DNA of 8,512 nt from contig CAMWXM010000117.1 in assembly GCA_947178195.1 (NCBI GenBank), positions 1 through 8,512 of the forward strand. The letters run 5' to 3'. Numbering within the stretch: position 1 is the stretch's first letter; each line of letters starts with the position of its first letter. Source of the DNA: an uncultured Ruminococcus sp. (lineage in GTDB: Bacteria; Bacillota; Clostridia; Oscillospirales; Ruminococcaceae). Of this stretch, positions 1 through 6,031 are shown in pieces. The position numbers were made by a program, and so were the translations under genes. The notes beneath the pieces were generated by a model. The model had not been told where the DNA came from and did no database searches. It was given only the letters and a program-made list of their open reading frames with translations.

Positions 1-60
1 AAGGCAGCGCTCTCATATCGGGTATAATATATCTGCCTAAATAACTATATCATCCATTTT

Positions 61-405
61 TTAGTCCTCTTTTAAATTTTTTAATTCCTCTATTAATTCA
101 TTAATTTTTTTCTCATCTATGTTTTTTCTTCTTTTTTTACTTGCTATATAATAATCAATTATTTTATTTGTCTGATTTCTTGCGATTTTCACATCACGGT
201 TTCCTTTATCTATTTCACGCTTATGCAATTTATCTATAAAACACCATTCTATAATAGGTAGTATAAAATACACACAAAATAACAAAATAAATATGGCAAT
301 AATCCCTATAAATACTAATCCATAAACTTTATCCTCATTGTATTGATTTTTAATATAATGAAATATTTTTAGCAAAATATTAAAAATAAAGCCACCGTCT
401 CCCAA
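61..405 (-). CDS. small single-pass membrane protein, unknown function (5' end probably frameshifted)
   Basis: This 114-codon frame is not recognised. It has one clear membrane segment at about residues 28-52 (rich in I, F, L and V, ending near a Pro and a Trp). A strongly charged, Lys/Glu/Asp-rich, probably helical tail follows (about 57-114) and would lie in the cytoplasm if the positive-inside rule holds. A shorter hydrophobic stretch precedes the membrane segment at about 5-16. The only in-frame start is a TTG at 405 with no Shine-Dalgarno sequence before it. A much better start lies upstream: ATG at 444-446 with AGGAG 10 nt before it. That ATG is one base out of frame and stops after 8 codons. 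Adding one A to the AAAA run at 429-432 would join the two frames into a protein of about 128 residues. The gene is therefore either frameshifted or carries a sequencing error. It is divergent from the large gene at 1060. I have no basis for a function. Confidence 0.5.
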   Translation of the reverse strand: MGDGGFIFNILLKIFHYIKNQYNEDKVYGLVFIGIIAIFILLFCVYFILPIIEWCFIDKLHKREIDKGNRDVKIARNQTNKIIDYYIASKKRRKNIDEKKINELIEELKNLKED

Positions 406-456
406 TATGGATATGACAGCTATTCCAATTTTATAAATTTATTCATAATATCTCAT

Positions 457-461
457 CTCCT
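457..461 (-). promoter_or_regulatory. ribosome binding site for ATG at 446
   Basis: On the minus strand AGGAG is followed by a 10-nt spacer and ATG (446-444). It marks the probable true translation start of the small membrane protein, although the downstream frame is broken after 8 codons. Confidence 0.5.
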
Positions 462-485
462 TTTGATTAAAATGTAAAAGTAGTC

Positions 486-540
486 ATATTTAAAGTAATA
501 TTTTATTCCAATAAAAATAATCTCAATATACTTTAAATAT
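486..540. repeat. 12-bp perfect inverted repeat
   Basis: ATATTTAAAGTA at 486-497 is the exact reverse complement of TACTTTAAATAT at 529-540, with a 31-nt gap. It brackets the candidate -10 box for the minus-strand membrane gene and abuts its -35 box, so it could be an operator. In such A+T-rich DNA chance is a serious alternative. Confidence 0.35.
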
Positions 541-545
541 ATCAA
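517..545 (-). promoter_or_regulatory. candidate promoter for the minus-strand membrane gene
   Basis: Read on the minus strand: TTGATA (545-540), a 17-nt spacer, GATTAT (522-517). The -35 box matches the sigma-A consensus at 5 of 6 positions and the -10 box at 4 of 6. It lies about 70 nt upstream of the ATG at 446. The sequence is so A+T-rich that matches like this arise easily, hence low confidence. Confidence 0.3.
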
Positions 546-630
546 TTACATTTTTGGAAAAATTATAAATATTTCTTATTCTACCCTTAATCTCCTATCG
601 CTGTCAATATATACGTTTATTGTTTTTAAT

Positions 631-831
631 TTAATACATATCATTAATGGTAAGATATTCGAACATTGAGAGTTCGACTTTTTCTATGTGTTTTCTGACA
701 GTCATTCTTATAACAGTCTTTTTATGTATATGGTTACAGTCGTTAGGATAATTGCCGTACTTGGCTATTGTAGTTCCATTATCGGTCACTTTTTTTACTA
801 GGTCAAGTACATTGTAGGTATATTCTGTCAC
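631..831 (-). pseudogene. YD/RHS-repeat-like fragment
   Basis: The first ~28 codons of this 66-codon frame (GTG at 831) read like one YD repeat of RHS/wall-associated proteins: YTYNVLDLVKKVTDNGTT shows the YxYN/D...L...V...DNGTT pattern. The frame is open upstream only to a stop at 868-870. After residue ~30 the sequence no longer looks like a YD repeat. There is no Shine-Dalgarno sequence before the GTG. I read it as debris of an RHS-type gene rather than an expressed gene. The resemblance is from memory of the family and covers few residues. Confidence 0.35.
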
Positions 832-908
832 TTTATGTGCACTAAATATAGTGATGAAATGATAGTTTCAAGATTTTTTTTTATTCCGATTGGTGGTTGA
901 CTATTATA

Positions 909-1004
909 GGCTGCATCAGAAGCCTGAGAAACAGTAGCCTGTACACGGAGTATGCCTATGACGCAGACAGGAAATGGCCTTTTTCGACAAATTACGTTGA
1001 ATAA
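909..1004 (+). pseudogene. RHS/YD-repeat-like tail fragment
   Basis: A plus-strand open stretch ends at TAA (1002-1004) and contains SLYTEYAYDADRK. The YTEYAYDADR core is typical of YD repeats in clostridial RHS proteins. No start codon with a ribosome site is visible and the frame has no longer open extent upstream. It runs in the opposite direction to the fragment at 631-831, so the two cannot be pieces of one simply decayed gene unless an inversion occurred. Its stop codon directly touches the -35 box of the next gene. Confidence 0.4.
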
Positions 1005-1033
1005 TTGTAATTTATGTCTAATTATGGTATAAT
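1005..1033 (+). promoter_or_regulatory. sigma-A promoter with extended -10
   Basis: TTGTAA (1005-1010), exactly 17 nt, then TATAAT (1028-1033) preceded by TGG (1025-1027), which supplies the TG of an extended -10. This is close to ideal for a housekeeping promoter. Transcription would begin near 1040, leaving a leader of only about 20 nt before the start codon at 1060. Confidence 0.75.
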
Positions 1034-1049
1034 TTACTAAATAATATGT

Positions 1050-1054
1050 GGAGG
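1050..1054 (+). promoter_or_regulatory. ribosome binding site deciding the start at 1060
   Basis: GGAGG followed by TTTTT and ATG at 1060. The frame is open from a GTG at 1048, but that codon overlaps the GGAGG itself. The ATG at 1060 is therefore the real start and the protein is four residues shorter than the longest frame. Confidence 0.85.
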
Positions 1055-1059
1055 TTTTT

Positions 1060-4000
1060 ATGAAACTATTTAGAATACTTCATTTATCGGATATTCACAT
1101 TGGTGATACATATATGGCATCAAAAGATATTGCATATAGAATTATTTCTGATATAGAAAACGAAAACATTAATAATATACAGAGTGTCATTGTTACTGGG
1201 GATATATTTGAAGGACGCTGTGGTTTAAATGATAGTATAATATCCGAGGCAGTAGAGTTTTTCAATATTATTTTCAATGAGTTAAAAGAAACTACAAATA
1301 TAGAAAAGGCAGATTTTTTATTTGTACCTGGCAATCATGATATTATGAGAGAAGAAGATATCACTCAACGTTGGAAAAAGTATAGTGCTTTTCTAAATGG
1401 TTTCTATGGCTCAATTCCTACTTTCTACGATTCTGATGATTTTTCGTTATTAAAAGTATACAATGATAGTAGAATAGCTTTTGCTGGCTTTAATTCTTGC
1501 GGATTGAAAGAAGAGTCAATGATTGATGAAAAACTACTTAAAAATATAAAAATAATTGACGACGCTCAATTTGATACGTTTGGAATTGATAAAAAGAATT
1601 TATTGGAGTTTTTTGACACGCAGACAAAGGCCAAAACTTTTGTTGATTTTGGTGAGATTGCGCCCAAACAAATACTGAGGGTTAAGAGAGAACTAAACAA
1701 ATATGATGATTATAATATTGTTGCTTTTTTTCATCATCATTTTTATTTGTTTCCAGAGGTTTATAGTAAATATGGAGACTCTGGTTTAATTCGAAATTAT
1801 ACAAATATTATTCAACAACTGCAGCAAGCTCATGTAAAAACTGTATTACATGGTCATAAACATTTTGATTTGGAAAGACCGTTGATTACAGATTCTTATT
1901 ATGAAAATACGAAAAATGTAATTAATATTATTGCTGGGGGATCTGTGAGTACTAATCGTGTTGTGAAGCATACATTTAATATTATTGATTTTTATGATAA
2001 AGACAGTGATTTAGAGTTAGTACAACGTAAATTTGTTTATAATAACGATCAACTTGAACCTATAACGATCAGACAGATTCCGCCGAAATCAGGGAATAGT
2101 GATACAAGGGTAAGGCTTCTTAATGTATTAGAATTAAACAATCCGGATTTGTTTTTTAAATACACGGTTGCTATCGATAAAATTAATATTGTTGCAGATG
2201 ATTACGCTAATATGCTCAAGTGGTTGGAAAGTGTCTTTGTAGGATTTGAAGAGATACAGAAAATATTTGAAACAAATAGCCTATGTGTATTCTTTTTGTT
2301 GTATGCGATGAACTATAGAATTCTAAAACTCAAACAGATACTAGGCAAAGAAAACGTTGATTTATCGTACTATAGTATCTTAGATGACTTATTATTTAGC
2401 AGTATTTCGGAGGTTGGTTTTGATAAGAAACAATATTTGAAAATATTTGAGCAAAGTGATTTAAATAACTTAAAGAATGATTGTGATGAGATATTTGATT
2501 CTATTCAAAACAAAAAAGCAAAATACTATTTATCTTTTAGTATGATTAGTATTTTTATCACAGATATCTATTTGATGTTACGGTATTATGCAGGAAGTTT
2601 TTACAATAAGTACATTAAATATAAAGTTAATATAAAGCTAGATGAAACAGCGTTCCATCAAAGTGTTCCTGTTCAAAAAATAATGATTCATTCGGATGCT
2701 GATCGTCGGAGTGCTTTTATTGATCTTAGATGTAATTCTGCTACAGCTCATAAGTTGGCGGTTTTATTTGTCAAAGAGTTCGAACTGATAATAAGTAAAT
2801 ATGAAGATTATTTTAAAATTGTTGGATTAAAATTGTATTATGTAACGCCTAAAATTGAAAAAAACAATTTACCAAATGCTATAGACAACTATAATTTTGA
2901 AGCCTATATTCCTACGCTTATACCTCTTTTGACTGGAGATAATATTTATGCTAAAAAAGCGGTGTTTGCAAGAGAATTAATACAGAATTCCATTGATGCG
3001 ATAGCAGTTAGAGCCTCAATAGATAAAGATTTTGATCAAACAATATATATAACGCTCGGTCAATTACAGGGACGAAAGTTCTTTAGAATTAAAGACTTCG
3101 GAACGGGGATGGATAGATTTAAAATCGAGCGATATTTTACAAGCATTGGACGTAGTTTCTATTCTGGTGATGAGTATCGCGATTTGGAAATAGATTATAA
3201 GCCAATTAGCAATTTCGGAATTGGTTTTTTGTCAGCCTTTATGATCTGTAGAGAGATTGATGTGAAAACAAAGTATTATTTAGATGAAAAAGAAGGCTTA
3301 AAGCTACATATTCCTAATTATGATGGTTGCTTTTTTATTGAAAAAGATGACAAATTAGACATAGGTACAGAAATTACATTGTATATTGACAAAAAGATTA
3401 GCCATAATATTCAGCCAAATGAAATTATTGACTATATCTGCGATACTATGAAAGATATTTCTTGTAATATTCTCATTCATGATGAGATTAATAAAAAAGA
3501 AATATTATTAGAATCGAAGGCACTAAGAAAAAAAATTTCTAATAATGATATACTTTTTGTTCCATTTTTGGATTCAGGGAAGATTGTTGAGAATGTTAGT
3601 TTAGAAAGAACAATAAGAACCAACGATTTTATTAAAAATTATCCCTATGGACTTTTGATTGATATTAAAAGAAATAATCAAATTGGTTCAATTTTGAATT
3701 CTGGAATCAAATTATATGATACAGATGTTGATGACATATGGAGCATGTTGTTTAAAGTTGATACAAGGATAGTTCAATATCTTAATAATTTTTGCTTATT
3801 TAATTTTCCATCAAATTATTTAAATATTGATGTTTCTAGAGAGAAAATTACAAGTTTGAACAAGACGGTTATAGAGGCTGATTTTAAAATTAAATTAATG
3901 AGTGAAATATTAAGGCAAGTCACTGAATATATCAATTTGTGCAAGATAAATAAAACAAAAAATGCAGCAATTAATTTACACTTGTTGATGATGGCTTTAG

Positions 4001-4611
4001 TACAATTGTGTAAACATAATTCTGAGCTTTCGCGAGTGAGCAGTGGTTTGATGAGTATGAGATATGGATTGTTCATTCGTTTTAACAAAAACGCAATAGA
4101 CTTGATTGTGAGTAGGCTGAATAATAAACCCGCAAATGCACTCGCTTATAATCAGAACAATTATACAAAATGTGAAGATGCATTTGAGGATTTTATATCA
4201 TACAATTCAATAGAAGATAATCAAATACCATTGTCCTTACAAGTAGAATATTTGCATAAAATATTACCGGATGTGCAAGAATTATTTGGGAGACCTGGTA
4301 GCTTATTTTTAGGTGATGATTTTGACGAATACTATACTTATAGATTCTCTCAACACGAGAAGCATCAATTTCAGATGATGCACTTTTTGCAAAAAAAACT
4401 AAAAAGCAAAGATAATGAAATGGTTTATGCATTTCTTTTGTTAGAAGCTTTCTTGCTGAAAAAACAAGATGTAAGACCCCATAGTGTTATCATGGAGAAT
4501 ATTTTGCGGATGCTTTTGCAACAATATACTGTATCTGAAATTGAGAATGAAGAATGTGTGGTGTCTATTGGGCAGGAAGATATTGAAAAAGTAATTAAAC
4601 GATTGAATTGA
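1060..4611 (+). CDS. calcineurin-like metallophosphoesterase fused to HSP90-like GHKL ATPase; candidate conflict/defence protein
   Basis: A 1183-residue protein with two recognisable domains. Residues ~1-320 form a metallophosphoesterase with all five metal-site motifs: D11-x-H13 (LSDIH), G47-D48 (TGD), G91-N-H-D94 (PGNHD), the HHH run at 225-227, and G265-H-x-H268 (HGHKH). This fold hydrolyses phosphodiesters using two metal ions and includes Mre11/SbcD nucleases and cyclic-nucleotide phosphodiesterases. Residues ~625-780 form a Bergerat (GHKL) ATP site of the HSP90 kind: E639 and N643 in RELIQNSIDA, D679-F-G-T-G-M684, the lid YFTSIGRSFYSG, G720-x-G722 in NFGIGFLS, and G769-T770. The ~300 residues between the domains and the ~400 after them are unassigned. 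No signal peptide or clear membrane segment is seen, so it is probably cytoplasmic. It stands alone, with its own promoter and terminator, among broken mobile genes. An ATPase sensor gating a phosphoesterase effector in phage defence is inference; a DNA-repair or RNA-processing role remains possible. Confidence 0.88.
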   Translation: MKLFRILHLSDIHIGDTYMASKDIAYRIISDIENENINNIQSVIVTGDIFEGRCGLNDSIISEAVEFFNIIFNELKETTNIEKADFLFVPGNHDIMREEDITQRWKKYSAFLNGFYGSIPTFYDSDDFSLLKVYNDSRIAFAGFNSCGLKEESMIDEKLLKNIKIIDDAQFDTFGIDKKNLLEFFDTQTKAKTFVDFGEIAPKQILRVKRELNKYDDYNIVAFFHHHFYLFPEVYSKYGDSGLIRNYTNIIQQLQQAHVKTVLHGHKHFDLERPLITDSYYENTKNVINIIAGGSVSTNRVVKHTFNIIDFYDKDSDLELVQRKFVYNNDQLEPITIRQIPPKSGNSDTRVRLLNVLELNNPDLFFKYTVAIDKINIVADDYANMLKWLESVFVGFEEIQKIFETNSLCVFFLLYAMNYRILKLKQILGKENVDLSYYSILDDLLFSSISEVGFDKKQYLKIFEQSDLNNLKNDCDEIFDSIQNKKAKYYLSFSMISIFITDIYLMLRYYAGSFYNKYIKYKVNIKLDETAFHQSVPVQKIMIHSDADRRSAFIDLRCNSATAHKLAVLFVKEFELIISKYEDYFKIVGLKLYYVTPKIEKNNLPNAIDNYNFEAYIPTLIPLLTGDNIYAKKAVFARELIQNSIDAIAVRASIDKDFDQTIYITLGQLQGRKFFRIKDFGTGMDRFKIERYFTSIGRSFYSGDEYRDLEIDYKPISNFGIGFLSAFMICREIDVKTKYYLDEKEGLKLHIPNYDGCFFIEKDDKLDIGTEITLYIDKKISHNIQPNEIIDYICDTMKDISCNILIHDEINKKEILLESKALRKKISNNDILFVPFLDSGKIVENVSLERTIRTNDFIKNYPYGLLIDIKRNNQIGSILNSGIKLYDTDVDDIWSMLFKVDTRIVQYLNNFCLFNFPSNYLNIDVSREKITSLNKTVIEADFKIKLMSEILRQVTEYINLCKINKTKNAAINLHLLMMALVQLCKHNSELSRVSSGLMSMRYGLFIRFNKNAIDLIVSRLNNKPANALAYNQNNYTKCEDAFEDFISYNSIEDNQIPLSLQVEYLHKILPDVQELFGRPGSLFLGDDFDEYYTYRFSQHEKHQFQMMHFLQKKLKSKDNEMVYAFLLLEAFLLKKQDVRPHSVIMENILRMLLQQYTVSEIENEECVVSIGQEDIEKVIKRLN

Positions 4612-4613
4612 CT

Positions 4614-4652
4614 AAATGGCAGAGACTTGTGTTTTGAGGTCTCTGTCGTTTT
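4614..4652 (+). terminator. rho-independent terminator of the phosphoesterase-GHKL gene
   Basis: Beginning three bases after the stop codon, GGCAGAGAC (4618-4626) pairs with GTCTCTGTC (4639-4647) with one G-T wobble and a 12-nt loop. The stem extends by AAAT/GTTT and is followed by a T-rich run (GTTTTCTC). It closes the large gene as a single-gene transcript. Confidence 0.7.
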
Positions 4653-4789
4653 CTCGATTATATCCATCATATCTATAATTACCTGTAAAATAAGTTTTAA
4701 AGCGTTGTAGCGTAAGTATCAAATTTGATGTTGTTAATATTAGTTGATATTTTTTTGAAGATATCGCTTGAAGTTTACCGAAATCGGTA

Positions 4790-5563
4790 TTGGATGCAGG
4801 GCTGTCGAACATGGGGCGCGTAAAAGCATCCAATACAGAGGACAGTATCCCGGGAGAGGGAAAGATTTTCTTTGACATCCGCTTTACGGCATATCATAAA
4901 GAGACGGAAATGAAGTTCCTGATCAATATTGAAGCGCAAAAGTCATCAGATCCCGGTAAGTTGGGGTATCATTTGGAGAACAGGATTATATTTTACCTGG
5001 CAAGAATGATTTCCGCGCAGAAGCAGACGGAATTTTATCATAGTGATTATGACAATCTGAAAAAGGTTCGAAGTATTTGGATTTGTATGGATAACAGCGA
5101 GGACGGCGACTCCATTGAGGAGATTAATCTTGGCAGAAATACTGTTTTTGGAAATAAAGGAAGTTCGTACGGCATAGACTTGATGCGGGGTATTATTATC
5201 AATGTAAGAAGCGGGAAGACCGGAAAGGATTCCCGAAATACACTGATTTCCATGCTGGAGAAGCTGCTTTCCCAAACAGACGTGGAGGAAAAGAAGCGCA
5301 TACTTACGGAAGAATACGGAATGATAATGACATCGGAACTGGAAGGGAGGATACAGACCATGTGTAATTTGTCGGAAAACATTAAGGCCATAGGGATTGA
5401 GGAAGGCATTGAAAAGGGAATTGAAAGAGGCATAAAAAAAGAACGGATTAATGCGATTGAGAGGATGATTAAGGCTGGTGCGGCAAAGGACCAGATTGTA
5501 TCATTCGGTTATACCGAAGAGGAACTTGCGGAAGCAGAGAGCGTTTTGTTTACGAATGCATAG
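4790..5563 (+). CDS. Rpn-family PD-(D/E)XK nuclease (putative transposase), probably 5'-truncated
   Basis: This matches the Rpn/PDDEXK-type 'recombination-promoting nuclease/putative transposase' family common in clostridia. Visible catalytic elements are D29 in FFDIRF, then E48 and Q50 in NIEAQ (the D...ExQ variant of PD-(D/E)XK), and R65...Y69 in NRIIFYLARM. The NTED motif (15-18), the KKVRSIWICM strand (91-100) and the C-terminal G-I-E-x-G repeats (202-215) also fit. Intact relatives as I recall them are ~300 residues or more, with ~80-100 residues before the NTED motif. Here only ~15 are left and the best start is a TTG at 4790 with no ribosome site. Upstream in the same frame, EDIA (4757-4768) is followed by a TGA (4769-4771) and then SLPKSV joining the frame. 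This suggests a decayed 5' end. Probably a pseudogene or a truncated, poorly expressed protein. The family cleaves DNA and is linked to RecA-independent recombination. Confidence 0.7.
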   Translation: MDAGLSNMGRVKASNTEDSIPGEGKIFFDIRFTAYHKETEMKFLINIEAQKSSDPGKLGYHLENRIIFYLARMISAQKQTEFYHSDYDNLKKVRSIWICMDNSEDGDSIEEINLGRNTVFGNKGSSYGIDLMRGIIINVRSGKTGKDSRNTLISMLEKLLSQTDVEEKKRILTEEYGMIMTSELEGRIQTMCNLSENIKAIGIEEGIEKGIERGIKKERINAIERMIKAGAAKDQIVSFGYTEEELAEAESVLFTNA

Positions 5564-5648
5564 AAGAGAGCAGAATATAAGATACGATTTTTCTTACAGT
5601 CACAGACCTTTTCGGAAGGAAATGTTTGAGCAGATATGGGAGTCATAA
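5559..5648 (+). other. open coding-like tail before a hairpin (unrecognised)
   Basis: In a frame different from the Rpn gene, the DNA after its stop stays open up to TAA at 5646-5648. It reads YDFSYSHRPFRKEMFEQIWE with a plausible amino-acid mix. A strong hairpin follows 17 nt later. It could be the 3' end of a lost gene with its terminator. It contains its own short start (ATG at 5622, GGAAGG before it) that would make only MFEQIWES. No function can be assigned. Confidence 0.2.
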
Positions 5649-5665
5649 ATTGCAACAGAGGCTTC

Positions 5666-5705
5666 GCCCTAAATCCGGCAGATTACACACTGCCGGATTT
5701 AAGGC
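5666..5705. terminator. strong hairpin, possible bidirectional terminator
   Basis: AAATCCGGCAG (5671-5681) and CTGCCGGATTT (5690-5700) form a perfect 11-bp stem with an 8-nt loop. The pairing extends outward to 5666 and 5705 with one mismatch (C5669/A5702). There is no good T run on either side beyond the ATTT of the stem, so a terminator role is plausible but not certain. The stem sequence AAATCCGGCAG recurs at 5976-5986 in the IS end. Confidence 0.5.
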
Positions 5706-5741
5706 GTTCAGACCTCTTGTGATACAGAATGATTATGGGAA

Positions 5742-5819
5742 TTACTTTGTGAATGCAATGATATACTGTGAAAAGTTCTTGCGCTTCATCGTTTTCCATA
5801 AAGGAGCATAGTTATGCAT
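5742..5819 (-). pseudogene. truncated small HTH (Cro/CI-like) regulator, 25 codons
   Basis: A near-perfect ribosome site (AAGGAGGTGAT, about 5825-5835 on the minus strand) leads to ATG at 5819. The first residues, MHNYAPLWKTMKRKNFSQY, match the opening of the small Cro/CI-type XRE regulators common in clostridia, whose form as I recall it is M-x-x-Y-x-P-L-W-K-T-M-K-x-K-x-x-S-Q-Y. Those proteins run ~65-70 residues. Here the frame stops at TAA (5744-5742) after 25. Past the stop the same frame carries FCITRGLNAL, which loosely resembles the recognition-helix part (F-x-I-S-R-G-L-L-D-x-L), but another stop intervenes. It therefore looks like a decayed regulator that keeps its translation signal. 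The match is from memory; a short expressed peptide is the alternative. Confidence 0.45.
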
Positions 5820-5949
5820 GGTAATCACCTCCTTGCCTTTAGTATGAAGACTATTATAAGGGATACGGGCGGTTGCGAGCTTTAGAATTTTATAATTCAC
5901 GGTCGTTGCCGGCAAGGCAGATAAATAATTTCACGAAAAATTCAGTTTT

Positions 5950-5963
5950 TGAATATTATGGTG
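5950..5963 (+). repeat. candidate terminal inverted repeat, istB side
   Basis: TGAATATTATGGTG starts with the TG typical of IS21 ends and matches the inward-read sequence from 8512 at 10 of 14 positions, including the first six. The spacing to the inner repeat differs between ends (21 nt here, 43 nt on the other side), so the exact boundary is uncertain. Confidence 0.4.
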
Positions 5964-5970
5964 CGGTAAC

Positions 5971-6019
5971 ACCGCAAATCCGGCAGGCGGGAAACCGCCT
6001 GTCCGGACTAACGGAAACC
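5971..6019 (+). repeat. IS21 inner end repeat, istB side
   Basis: Blocks ACCGCAAATCCG, AAACCGCC, TCCGG and GGAAACC occur here in the same order as on the minus strand at 8469-8423. The first two blocks are separated by exactly 9 nt at both ends; the last pair differs by 2 nt. This conserved layout fits the multiple transposase-binding repeats of IS21 ends. Confidence 0.65.
5980..6006 (-). terminator. GAAA-loop hairpin just past istB
   Basis: CAGGCGG (5984-5990) pairs with CCGCCTG (5995-6001) across a GAAA loop. The stem extends by CCGG/CCGG with one bulged T. It lies ~25 nt past the istB stop and could end the istAB transcript, although no T run follows on the minus strand. It overlaps the IS end repeat, so it may instead serve transposase binding. 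Confidence 0.35.
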
Positions 6020-6031
6020 CCTTGTGCGAGT

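Larger units (their letters stand above)
5564..5949. other. junction region without an intact gene
   Basis: Between the Rpn gene and the IS21 element there is no complete gene. The stretch holds the open tail ending at 5648, the hairpin at 5666-5705 and the truncated minus-strand HTH gene at 5742-5819 with its ribosome site. About 130 nt of A+T-rich sequence follow before the IS end, in which I see nothing. It looks like a seam between pieces of different origin. Confidence 0.5.

Noticed and set aside
23..28. TATAAT near the left edge
   Set aside because: It is a -10-like hexamer, but no downstream plus-strand gene is served and no -35 box lies at the right distance within the window.
4612..4878. 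88-codon minus-strand frame across the terminator and the Rpn 5' end
   Set aside because: It crosses the terminator hairpin and the conserved Rpn motif region in antisense. No family resemblance is seen.
4946..5433. Minus-strand frames of 109 and 128 codons over the Rpn gene
   Set aside because: They are shadows of the Rpn reading frame, with low-complexity Ser/Ile/Pro-rich translations and no ribosome sites.
5626..5811. 61-codon plus-strand frame
   Set aside because: It starts at a TTG without a ribosome site, runs through the hairpin at 5666-5705 and lies antisense to the truncated HTH gene with its good ribosome site.
5962..5976. TGCGGT-AAC-ACCGCA small palindrome at the IS end
   Set aside because: It has a 6-bp stem with a 3-nt loop inside the IS end. 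It is better explained as part of the end repeats than as a separate element.
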